DNA of 64,000 nt from NCBI GenBank assembly GCA_032209605.1, contig JASFXZ010000004.1:37606401-37670400 (forward strand), written 5' to 3'. Each line of letters opens with the position of its first letter. Positions within the stretch are counted from its first letter, which is position 1. The position numbers and the translations under genes are program-made. Below are positions 22,437-35,100 of this stretch, piece after piece. Under the pieces are notes generated by a model that saw only the letters and a list, made by a program, of their open reading frames with translations, had not been told where the DNA came from and did no database searches. The stretch comes from Mactromeris polynyma. Lineage: Eukaryota; Mollusca; Bivalvia; Venerida; Mactridae.

Positions 22437-25400
22437 CTTTTTTAAGCAGTGGATTTTTCCCCCTGGTTATTTCCCCCTTTCAATTTATTATGTATGTTTC
22501 AGGTCTAATATCTGTATATTTATAAGGGGTGTTCAATTAATATGCAGAAAATAGTATAAGTATAATTGATTTTAATCTTATCATTATGAGTCACTGATGC
22601 CCTCTTTAACACATGACTTTGTTTGTATGCGGCAAGTATAACAAATACATATTTTTCTTACTGCACTGCATAATGACCTCACCTTTTCTCATAAATGACG
22701 TCAATATATCTAAAAAATTACGTCATGTAATGGCGCCATTTATATTGCGGAGATTTTTTCAGGAGAAAAGATGATGTTTTCGTGTCTATTTGCTTCATGA
22801 TAAAAAGAATCTAACACTCGTTGTCAATTGATATAACCTTTTATCAAACTTGATCGTGAAATTGTTATTAATCTCGCCAAAGGCAAATTTTTCGTGTACA
22901 CAACACAAACATAGGAGCCAGTCTCAAGAAAAACCTGCTATAATGACATGATGTTATTATTATGTAACAATTGTCAGGGAGGGGAATCACGTGACTATTT
23001 GTAAGGGTAGTAAAGAGTTTTGTAATGGCGGAATCTGAGGTTAATATTATTTTATTATTTAAACTAGATTCAATTTTACCTATTAATGTTGACCATTTTC
23101 GAGGTATCAACAACAAGTCACGCGATTCTTCTCCTTATAGTACTATATCTTAAATCTTTATCTCTAAACTTTCTCAGGAATTAGGTAAAAATAACATGTT
23201 ATTTACTTAGGTGACCAAATTCTGAAAAGTACTTGGATTAAGAAACTTTAAGGAGGAGTATATTGGTAAAAACACTTATAGCCATTCACTAAAAATTATT
23301 ATTTAGGATTTTTTTAAATAAATCATCTTTCTTGACGTGATGCTGTTTGAAAATATTTACGTCAAAGATTTAGCACATACTGAATTTATGAAATGCTTTG
23401 TTATGTCAAAAAACTTTTTAATGACATATGCGACGTCGCGCGAATGGCTTCGAATAGTGTCTCTTTAAAAATCGATATAACTTCTTAAAAAATCAGGATA
23501 ATACATGTGACACAATTTCTTTTGCCTTTTGATTACTTATAAAAAAATTTTTTTTTAAATTATGAGAAACAAATAGTATATACTTTTGTCAATATACTGG
23601 TAGCAGTGTTTCCTGGAGAGCGGCTCATATGTGTAAAAGTACATAGACAAGTGGCATAACTAAATGATAATTTGGAACGGAGCTTTTGCCCTTTTTTAAA
23701 ATGTCCTTAAATTTCATATTCTGTTAACCTTCAAACTTTAATTACTATCATTATATTCTATCAAAATCTTACTTGGGGCATATGTTCCTTTTGTATTCAA
23801 ATCATAACTAGGTGTTGAAGATTAGGTTTTTTGCAAAACTTGCCTTACAGCAGCTGGATTGCTTTTGTTTCATGCGCAATATCTTTTAGGAATGTAAGGT
23901 CATTTTCTCTTTTAGATAAAATACTTACAATTCAGAAGTAGCCTGTGTAGGTGTGCTTTGATTGTACATTAATACTGTGTTTGTAACATACTATTTTCTG
24001 TATATTCTTGTGGTTCATCATTTTATGAAATGTCAGCTTTAATTTTGACTGGAAAAAAATCAATCGAGAGCAAATGCACCTGACATGCAAGGTTCACAGT
24101 GTTTGTTACACAAAATAACAACTTTTTCATATTTTATTATTTCTGCTGTAACATAAGTTGCATGTACTCTGTATGTTACAGTATTTAATAAAAACACAAC
24201 CTTATTCTACATGATAGTTATAGCGTGTTCATTGTCTTCAAAACGATGATGTGATTCCCGCATAAATAGTTAGATGCATCCCTGCTTTGATAACAGGTTA
24301 CCCGTTTTATTCAATGACATGACAATAACAAAAAGTTTAATGTTCATCCATATCACCAACATTCTGAATAGCCCAGCGTATATTCTTCTACTTGTGGTCA
24401 TTTCATGCAATTGGAGCAATCTTGGTTCGAATATCACTTGCAAAATAATATATTTTATATTTTATTATAATTTTACTTAATGTATTGTATGACATTTTAT
24501 ATTAATAAAGTTTAGTGCTTATGTTTTATGTAGGATCTATTTATGATTATAGTTTTAATAAATAAGGATAAAAAACCCACATAAGTAGATGCCGATTTCT
24601 GGATTCGAACCTATAAAAAACTATAAATATGTCTAAATAAGCAAACACTGTGTGTCTTACTACTGTTTTGATTTGGGATCTGTATTTGCCATAAATAGAC
24701 ATGTTTGTAAAAATATTTCATTTTCATTTGGTGATTATATATACAAACATGGGTATAATGTCATGATTTTTCTTACATGTCGCAAATCATAAAGTCATGA
24801 TTTTTCTTACCTGTCGCAGGTCATATGCTTGACTGTTAATAAAACAGTCTATTTGACATACTGGTTACTATAAATACCTTATGGAATATTCTTAACCACG
24901 GCTGGTTTTTGCCGTACACAAACTGTTTAAGGGCTTGGTACACAAACATATTTTGCACGAAATTACTACACTAACAATGAGATATATTTAATCAATATAA
25001 ACTGACTAGCAAAAATTTGGCTCCTGTATCATTAGGAATACACAAGTGTACATGAATGTTTATCCTATGATGCACAAATTTTAGAATATATTTATTAACT
25101 ATCAACATTAAACAGGTTGTGTTTTGTTTTTACATAATTTGAAAAGATTCTAGGATTTTGAGCATACCAAAGTCTTAAAGCACTGTAAATTTCCTGTGAT
25201 ATCTCATCGACCCGTCCAATAAATATTCAAGTATTCAAAATACCTGCGACAGGTTGTAAATTTGACTGATATACACTCATGTACATGATTATAAACTAGA
25301 TTGTTTTTGTTTTAAGTAATCTGTCAATTTTCAAATTATGTTCTTATTTGTGGTGTAGTTTTTAGCATACCACCATCGCAATCCAATGGAAGTGGTTTAA

Positions 25401-27839
25401 CTCCTAGCTGAGTTGGCACCTTTTTCAATGTTTTTTATATAACCCCAAAAATGAAACATCTATAGACTACAACTCACAGGTATAAACTGTTTTTTGAGTT
25501 TGAATACCTACAGTCAACATATTTCCAATTAATATTTTATGATTCAGTTGAATAAATTTGTTTATTAAACAAATGCTGTGTTTATATAATAGTGTTATGA
25601 ATGTTTACAGTTATTTTTATGTAATGTATTTTATTGCTTTTCAAGCATGATACAAACAAAACACAGATTTTATTATAGTGTTGACAACAATGATTCCTTT
25701 AATTTGTTCAATAGAATAGTTCTCTCATAATCAGTACTTATTCAACCCATTACAGTTACTGATAGATATTATCATCCTATTAACAATAGTCATAAGGTTC
25801 TTGTTTTCGATCATAGCTTTGTAATATGTAGTAGGTATCTTAAATTTTCCTTTGTGTATAGTGTGGAGATAATAACCTGATCCTTGAACCCGCTATAAGC
25901 ATAATTTAAGGTGATTAGATACTCTTTGATCTTGTTGTACAAGAGATTCTTAACATATAAAATTCATGAAGTGCATTCTAATATTATTTTTAGAAAATTA
26001 TGGACAGTTTTGCTAGGCTAGTTCTTGAGATATCCTTATATTTAGCGTAGAACCCCTAAATAGTGAGGTTTACATATATTAGGAAAAGTATGCCTTCCAA
26101 GTACATGAAAATTGGTGTATACGTAATTTTGCATGTAAGATAAAGATGTATAAGTTTTTTTGGACTGTGTACATAATTTTTATTTCCAAATATTATTTTA
26201 TGACATCGTTTTTTGACCAAAAATCAATTTTACAACAAAAACTGGTTGTATAACATAACATGGTGTTTTGATGCAAATCTTATGTCAATCAGAACATAAA
26301 CAAGTTACATAGAAAAAATCACATCACTTGCTCAGCTAGATTTTATTTAATTTAGGTTTTAGTGTTTCATGAATCCATTAGGTACCCATTTGGTAGATAT
26401 TACCAACGTTCGGTAACAAGTAACATGATTTAAGTGGATATGGATAATTATTGCGATCAATTTAAATTACGTTTTACCAACGACCAATTAATGTGGCTGA
26501 ACTTATGTGTCAGGAATTATTGGTTTAGCTAGTGATGGCTTGATATTGGTGTATTCAGTACTTGATAAAAGCTAACACACAGTAATAAGAAATTGTGGCT
26601 ATTGAGAGAGTAATCTTTCATGATCATCTGTGTTAAAAGGAACCTTTTATTTGCGTCCGATTGAGACAGATTTCTTCTATTTCCTGTCACGCCTTAGTTA
26701 TCCAATCGCCTTAACAGTTGATTTCTGGTCTATACTTAACTTCGATTGTATGTTCTCACAAATCAAACGTATTTCAAATGTGTAACACAAAATATTTTGC
26801 TCATGGTAATTGATACATTTCTGTGATTTAAAGGGATATGTAAATTTTACATTTTGGCGGCCATCTTGATCAATGATCAATAATTACATTTTCTATCGAA
26901 TAGCACTTAATCCAATGTGTTTGTAGTTGTCAATATTTAATTGAAAAGTAAATTGTATAAAAAGACTGAAAAAAAATAATTTTATAGCACTTTTCTTATT
27001 TGGCAGCCATTTTGTTGGCCATTTTGGATATGTTCTGTATAAAGTATCAATTGAATGTCTACCAAGTTATTTGTAATAACAAATGCAATATACATATTTA
27101 AAATCTTGTTCTTAATGCATGTTTTTTATTGAAGAGATATGACATTTTTCCATTTCTGGGGCCGTCTTGAATATTTCAAAATGCCCAATGATGACAAAGT
27201 TGCATCATCCGGTTTCTATGTAGGGACATGTTATAGAACCATATTATGCAAATCATTTTGTGCATACTATTTTTTTGGGCTCATCGACTGGCGTACCGAC
27301 TAAAGGACCTTGTAATATAATCATTGCATAAAGGTCAGGATCAGGTTTATATTTCTGCACTGTATATTGCCTAGCAGGCCAAGTTAAGTTTAGAGTTTAT
27401 TCATGTATGATATTTACAATACTGAAAGTATGTTTAACACAAAGTATGTTTAACACAAATTAAACATAAATAAAAGAAAATTATAATGCACTATGTTGTT
27501 GTTATATATATATGTCAGCAAAATTGACTTGAGTCTAATTAAATGTGGAAAGCTCTTCCTATGCAGTTATATAACCCTTTGGTGCGTTAATTTTATTGAC
27601 AAAGGCTGGTCACCGTATATGCAAGTCTCGGGGAATTCTGTCAGTCAAAACTATACTTAGTGCAAAAAGGAATTCAAATCAACTAAGTAAGTATGGAAAT
27701 TACAATTTTTTGTCATATTATTGGTTAAAAACAAAGGGAATATATTTGTAAGCTTAAATAAGATTTCAATTTTTTTTGGCATTGAGTAAAATTATATCCA
27801 AGCTTATTTATACCACATCAATTTATATCTTAGTAAAGG
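22437..27839. other. Non-coding interior of the MULE element
   Basis: About 5.4 kb of AT-rich DNA between the end of the transposase frame and the large satellite array. Apart from the repeat at 22655-22850 and a short frame at about 23025-23152 (MAESEVNIILLF start), no gene was recognised on either strand. Confidence 0.5.
22655..22850. repeat. Dispersed repeat, copy 2
   Basis: Direct relative of 18860-19100: the same block order, with different internal substitutions. It lies downstream of the transposase exons. Confidence 0.7.
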
Positions 27840-30800
27840 CAAGCCCTATGGGTATTTACCATTAAACTTTACAGCATATTTTATGGTTAAAGTCAGGACC
27901 TCAGGGTACCACCTCTATACAGCATATACCATGGTTAAGGCAAGTCCTCTGGGTACCTCCACCATTATACTATACTATACAACATATATCATGGTTATTG
28001 GCAGGACCTCTGGGTACCTCCACCATTATACTATACTATACAGCATATATCATGGTTATTGGCAGGACCTCAGGGTACCCCCACCATTATACTTTACTAT
28101 ACAGCATATATCATGGTTATTGGCAGGACCTCTGGGTACCTCCACCATTATACTCTACCATACAGCATATATCATGGTTATTGGTAGGACCTCTGGGTAC
28201 CTTCACCATTATACTATACTATACAGCATATATCATGGTTATTGGCAGGACCTCTGGGTACCTCCACCATTATACTGTACTATACAGCACATATCATGGT
28301 TATTGGCAGGACCTCTGGGTACCTCTACCATTATACTATGCTATACAACATATATCATGGTTATTGGCAGGACCTCTGGGTACCTTCATCATTATACTAT
28401 ACTATACAGCACATATCATGGTTATTGGCAGGACCTCTGGGTACCTCCACCATTAAACTATACAATACAGCACATATCATGGTTATTGGCAGGACCTCTG
28501 GGTACCTTCACCATTCTACTTTACTATACCGTACATATCATGGTTATTGGCAGGACCTCTGGGTACCTTCACCATTTTACTTTACTATACCGTACATATC
28601 ATGGTTATTGGCAGGACCTCTGGGTACCTTCATCATTATACTATACTATACAGCATATATCATGGTTATTGGCAGGACCTAAGGGTACCTTCACCATTAT
28701 ACTGTAACATACAGCATATATCATGGTTATTGGCAGGACCTCTGGGTACCTTCATCATTATACTTTTCTATACAACATATATCATGGTTATTGGCAGGAC
28801 CTCAGGGTACCTCCACCATTATACTTCATCAAACAGCATATATCATGGTTATTGGCAGGACATATGGGTACCCCCACCATTATACTATACTATACAGCAC
28901 ATATCATGGTTATTGGCAGGACCTCTGTGTACCTCCACCATTATACTATGCTATACAACATATATCATGGTTATTGGCAGGACCTCTGGGTACCTTCACC
29001 ATTCTACTTTACTATACCGTACATATCATGGTTATTGGCAGGACCTCTGGGTACCTTCACCATTTTACTTTACTATACCGTACATATCATGGTTATTGGC
29101 AGGACCTCTGGGTACCTTCATCATTATACTATACTATACAGCATATATCATGGTTATTGGCAGGACCTAAGGGTACCTTCACCATTATACTGTAACATAC
29201 AGCATATATCATGGTTATTGGCAGGACCTCTGGGTACCTTCATCATTATACTTTTCTATACAACATATATCATGGTCATTGGCAGGACCTCTGGGTACCT
29301 CTACCATTATACTGTACTATACCGCACATGTTATGGTTATTGGCAGGACCTCTGGGTACCTCAAACATTATACAATACTATACAGCATATATCATGGTTA
29401 TTGGCAGGACCTCTGGGTACCTCCACCATTATACTATACTATACAGCATATATCATGGTTATTGGCAGGACCTCTGGGTACCTCCACCATTATACTATAC
29501 TATACAGCACATATTATGGTTATTGGCAGGACCTCTGGGTACCTCCACCATTATACTTTACTATACAGCATATATCATGGTTATTGGCAGGACCTCTGGG
29601 TACCTCCACCATTATACTATACTATACAACATATATCATGGTTATTGGCAGGACCTCTGGGTACCTTCACCATTCTACTTTACTATACCGTACATATCAT
29701 GGTTATTGGCAGGACCTCTGGGTACCTTCACCATTTTACTTTACTATACCGTACATATCATGGTTATTGGCAGGACCTCTGGGTACCTTCATCATTATAC
29801 TATACTATACAGCATATATCATGGTTATTGGCAGGACCTAAGGGTACCTTCACCATTATACTGTAACATACAGCATATATCATGGTTATTGGCAGGACCT
29901 CTGGGTACCTTCATCATTATACTTTTCTATACAACATATATCATGGTTATTGGCAGGACCTCAGGGTACCTCCACCATTATACTTCATCAAACAGCATAT
30001 ATCATGGTTATTGGCAGGACATATGGGTACCCCCACCATTATACTATACTATACAGCACATATCATGGTTATTGGCAGGACCTCTGTGTACCTCCACCAT
30101 TATACTATGCTATACAACATATATCATGGTTATTGGCAGGACCTCTGGGTACCTTCACCATTCTACTTTACTATACCGTACATATCATGGTTATTGGCAG
30201 GACCTCTGGGTACCTTCACCATTTTACTTTACTATACCGTACATATCATGGTTATTGGCAGGACCTCTGGGTACCTTCATCATTATACTATACTATACAG
30301 CATATATCATGGTTATTGGCAGGACCTAAGGGTACCTTCACCATTATACTGTAACATACAGCATATATCATGGTTATTGGCAGGACCTCTGGGTACCTTC
30401 ATCATTATACTTTTCTATACAACATATATCATGGTCATTGGCAGGACCTCTGGGTACCTCTACCATTATACTGTACTATACCGCACATGTTATGGTTATT
30501 GGCAGGACCTCTGGGTACCTCAAACATTATACAATACTATACAGCATATATCATGGTTATTGGCAGGACCTCTGGGTACCTCCACCATTATACTATACTA
30601 TACAGCATATATCATGGTTATTGGCAGGACCTCTGGGTACCTCCACCATTATACTATACTATACAGCACATATTATGGTTATTGGCAGGACCTCTGGGTA
30701 CCTCCACCATTATACTTTACTATACAGCATATATCATGGTTATTGGCAGGACCTCTGGGTACCTCCACCATTATACTATACTATACAACATATATCATGG

Positions 30801-31820
30801 TTATTGGCAGGACCTCTGGGTACCTTCACCATTCTACTTTACTATACCGTACATATCATGGTTATTGGCAGGACCTCTGGGTACCTTCACCATTTTACTT
30901 TACTATACCGTACATATCATGGTTATTGGCAGGACCTCTGGGTACCTTCATCATTATACTATACTATACAGCATATATCATGGTTATTGGCAGGACCTAA
31001 GGGTACCTTCACCATTATACTGTAACATACAGCATATATCATGGTTATTGGCAGGACCTCTGGGTACCTTCATCATTATACTTTTCTATACAACATATAT
31101 CATGGTCATTGGCAGGACCTCTGGGTACCTCTACCATTATACTGTACTATACCGCACATGTTATGGTTATTGGCAGGACCTCTGGGTACCTCAAACATTA
31201 TACAATACTATACAGCATATATCATGGTTATTGGCAGGACCTCTGGGTACCTCCACCATTATACTATACTATACAGCATATATCATGGTTATTGGCAGGA
31301 CCTCTGGGTACCTCCACCATTATACTATACTATACAGCACATATTATGGTTATTGGCAGGACCTCTGGGTACCTCCACCATTATACTTTACTATACAGCA
31401 TATATCATGGTTATTGGCAGGACCTCTGGGTACCTCCACCATTATACTATACTATACAGCACATATTATGGTTATTGGCAGGACCTCATGGTACCTCTAC
31501 CATTATACTATACTATACAGCATATATCATGGTTATTGGCAGGACCTCTGGGTACCTCCACCATTATACTATACTATACAGCACATTTCATGGTTATTGG
31601 CAGGACCTCTGGGTACCTCCACCATTATACTATACTATACAGCATATATCATGGTTATTGGCAGGACCTCTGGGTACCTTCACCATTATACTATACTATA
31701 CAGAATATATCATGGTTATTGGCAGGACTTCTGGGTACCTTCACCATTATACTATACTATACAACATATATCATGGTTCAAGGCAGGACCTCTGGGTACC
31801 TCTACAATCATACTACAAAT
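27840..31820 (+). repeat. 61-bp satellite array, right (about 65 units, plus orientation) with 1159-bp higher-order repeat
   Basis: This is the same 61-bp unit as at 11876-12665 but inverted relative to it. The first two units (about 27840-27960) are degenerate, as expected at an array edge. Landmark variants recur at 28723, 29211, 29882, 30370 and 31041. The spacings are 488, 671, 488 and 671 bp, so a 19-unit block (1159 bp) is repeated in tandem with near identity. The unit has no stop codon in any plus-strand frame. Because 61 is not divisible by 3, every frame reads one rotating 61-residue peptide, which gives spurious frames of up to 492 codons. Confidence 0.97.
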
Positions 31821-32008
31821 TAAGGTGCAATATATTGTACAATATTGACCTTGTAATTTGAGGCAGAACTGCAATATTATTCTTTTGATTCCTTTTAGTT
31901 TTTCTGTATGTGAACTAAATATCAGTATAATTATTTTAAATATGATAAATTACAATTTAAGTCACTATTTCTGATTAAATCAACATTTTTGTATACCTGT
32001 CATAATTG

Positions 32009-32113
32009 GTCCTGCCAATAACCAAAAATCACGGGTTTTTGGCAGGACTATACTTTAGTCCTGCCAATAAACTTATTGGTAACTTCGATCCTGCCAATAA
32101 CTCTTACCCCGCC
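32009..32113 (-). repeat. Right terminal motif cluster of the MULE element
   Basis: Minus-strand copies of TTATTGGCAGGA lie at about 32009-32023, 32058-32070 and 32089-32101, with one plus-strand GGCAGGACTA at 32041. The outermost bases, CTTACCCCGCC, pair imperfectly with the left edge TGCCGTAAAAG. The cluster ends 81 bp before the HAUS1 start codon. Confidence 0.6.
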
Positions 32114-32194
32114 AAATACAAAATGTTTTATCAAAAATCGATTATTCGTTCTAATTTTAATTTTTGGTGATATATTTTTTTCCAGTTTGATAAA

Positions 32195-35100
32195 ATGAAT
32201 AAACAGCACCAAGAGGTAATAATATCCAAACGCATTGACAGTCTATTCTGTCATATTTAGTGCACTAAACGGCTTAGACAGACCGGAACAGTACGCGGAC
32301 ACTACCAGTACGCGGACACCTGCATATTTATCGTTTCGTAAAAGATTTAAACTTTCTTGCCTGACGTCGATATTACTCAAAATTAGTTGCACGGTACTTG
32401 TTCTTATTCCGGTATCGAACGCATATGTGTAAGCTTCCGGTTTTTTAGCTGTCAAGCAGACGAACTCTGATCAATAAACGTATATGAACATTGTTGTCGC
32501 AGTAAACGGGTAAATAAATTATGAATGTCTGTTTAAATCATATTCAAATCAATAAAGAGAAAGCATATTCAAGGGTTTTAATAAATAGAAAGCCATTTTA
32601 CAAAATCTCACCAAAATATTCAACAAGAAGCCTGAAATATATCACCGGTACGTTTCGTTACAATTCCTGAACTACATCCTAATCATTTGGGCGCATGTAA
32701 TAAATAAACGTCTTTGAAGCGCATTTTCGATATTTTCTTGACGCTATGACAGGTATTTGTTTACACGCGAATACTGATGACGTACTTCGGGATTTCACTT
32801 GGTGATTGGCATGCGCGGAAGGCAAGTCAACGAAATAGGGCAATCGACGATAAGTCAAATGTAAGCTGTTTAGTACATGTGCACTAAATATGACAGAACA
32901 GACAGTCAGAGGACAGTCACCGAAACAGGGTTGTCAGACGTTTCACCCCCCAAGTTATTTCCTCCCAAGACGTTTGCATGCATTTCTAATATGTCTAAAC
33001 TTATAAACTAAAGTATATTTAGTTATTTAAATTAAGTTTAAAATGCATAAAAAGAAGTGTACACATATATATGGATACAATTAGTATTGTTATATTAAGT
33101 TTTTTTAAACATTTATTATAATTTTGCCATTAAATATTATTTATGAACTTTTTGATCATGATATGGTAGTTATTTTTTTCAAATCAGTAATGTTTTTCAC
33201 AACTTTTTACTTGGTAAATTCATCAAACTGATTAAATCATATCCGTATTGTTTATTACAGAATGATATCAAAAGTGAAAATGTTCTAAGTGAAAAACTTT
33301 CAATCATTTCAGTCATGCTACAAATCAGTCAATTTTCTTTAATACTTTTTTACCATTGCCCTTATTATACGCCTGTTCAAAGACCGGGACGTATTATAGT
33401 TTCACATACGGCGTCCAGCATGTTGTCCGATCAATAACTTAGAGTGGTTCAGTACAATGATCGGCGTAAAATCGGAAGAAATATTCTGCAATATTAGAAG
33501 TTTCAACTGACCTTATGAATCTGATGTAAACAGTTCACAAACTATTTTTTTACTAAAGCAATCTTTGAGTTTTTAATATATTTACCCAGTGTATAGGGAA
33601 TTGATGTTAAAGTCACTGAAATTGGTCCATCCACGATAAAAAAATATTTTTATAAAATATAAATTTAGTCCTAATGCTATAAATACGACACTACTGAACT
33701 TGTTTCACATTTGGACATTATGTATTATCGGGTATTCCCCATACTTGAAGAATATTGATCAATAAACAGTCCCGAAAACTTTATTGTGAAAAGAAAAGCT
33801 TCGTCTACTGCTGTTTTTGTAAAGCTATATCTGCTTGGATAAAGCGACTACTGCTGACCAATGAACGCGTAGCTTTGTAATGGATTTTGACATGAGTGTG
33901 TTTACATGATGCATGTTGAGGACCAACATAGATAACAAGTTGACTGATAAGCCTGTCATAATGTGATCAAACAGATGACACCTGCAAGGTGCAATACATG
34001 TATTGCAATGGATGGGGAATAGTGCGATTACAGCAAATTTGTTGAGATTTTTCGCTGTAAACGCTGTCTAGATTTTTATTGAATATTTTTACTTCCATTT
34101 TCAATATTGACACTCATAGTCATATGTTTTCATGTACGTCAGCCATATTAAAAGTGTATATTACTCCCTTGGCCGAGTGGTTGAGGCATCTGCTTTGGGA
34201 GCGGGAGGTCGAAGGTTCGAATCCCGGTAGGGGTCCGTTCTGATATGGCCGGTTGGTGAGCCGCCAGCTAGTTAAATAATGGTTACCGTGTGCCCACCTG
34301 CCTGGTGCCTGGCATTAAAAGGATAGGAATCGGGAAGTGAATGTGCTCAGAAAGTAGGTGTCTCATAAGTCAGAATTGGCTGGCCCTTTAAATAAATACA
34401 CACATACTTGATATTGATGTAAATTCAAAAAACATCAGTGATAGATTTGATTTTCATTAAATTTCATTGGATAATATTTTTTCAGTATTGCATAATTTGA
34501 CGAATATTTTTACTAGTTTTCTTCATTGTCCGACTAGAAACGTGCTTTCTTATTTTTTTGGAGATATATAAATCATCAACTGACAGAATGTAATTAATAG
34601 ATCCCACTGTCACTGAAAAAACAAAATCGGTAATGCAGACGCGCTGCATCCACTTCTCCCTAATTTCTCCCCACTTCACAAAATCTGATCCTAGCTCGTT
34701 CCCTGATATATGTCATTGTTCGAGTCATTAACAACAACAAAAATTATTTACCAGAAAGTCATATAATTGTCGAGGTGTTCCTTCCCATCCTGATGACAAT
34801 AGCAATCAAATTTCATTCATCAGTATTTATTTTTTTAAGGATTGACAGGATCGCTTATTTGTCAGTTATTTTCCGACATTTATTACCAGGTAGTTATCAG
34901 TTAAATAACTGCATTTTTCAACACCTGTCCTCTGCTAGTTTTTAGTTATAATGTTGTTTACTGGCATGCGAATTTGTCGCAGAAATCCACTGATTTGACG
35001 CTCGCAAGGGCTGTTTATGAGACAATTTAGGACATCTTAGATGCTTAAAAGCCAGGAGCTTCAGCTGCCCCCTGGACCCCTTGCCAAATAATAAGCTGAT

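Larger units (their letters stand above)
10457..32113 (+). mobile_element. Putative giant Mutator-superfamily element, about 21.7 kb, with internal inverted satellite arrays
   Basis: The left edge (10457-10515) reads GCCGTAAAAGATATTGGCAGG, with a second GCTGGCAGGACTAAAC close behind. The right edge (32009-32113), reverse-complemented, starts GGCGGGGTAAGAGTTATTGG and continues CAGGA. It carries two more inward TTATTGGCAGGA copies. Between the edges lie a complete-looking MULE transposase gene and two oppositely oriented arrays of a 61-bp satellite containing the same TTATTGGCAGGAC core. The terminal repeats are short and imperfect. I could not find a clear 8-11 bp target-site duplication, so exact ends are uncertain. 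The alternative is a host-resident transposase gene that happens to sit among related satellites. Confidence 0.6.

Noticed and set aside
27883..31861. Long plus-strand frames (up to 492 codons) and their minus-strand counterparts at 11868-12544 as repeat-protein genes
   Set aside because: They are the 61-bp satellite read in rotation. All three frames give the same peptide, and there is no independent start, codon bias or splice structure.
10440..32125. A clean 9-bp target-site duplication for the giant element
   Set aside because: The flanks (CTGTAATTT and AAATACAAA) do not match convincingly, so the ends are left approximate.
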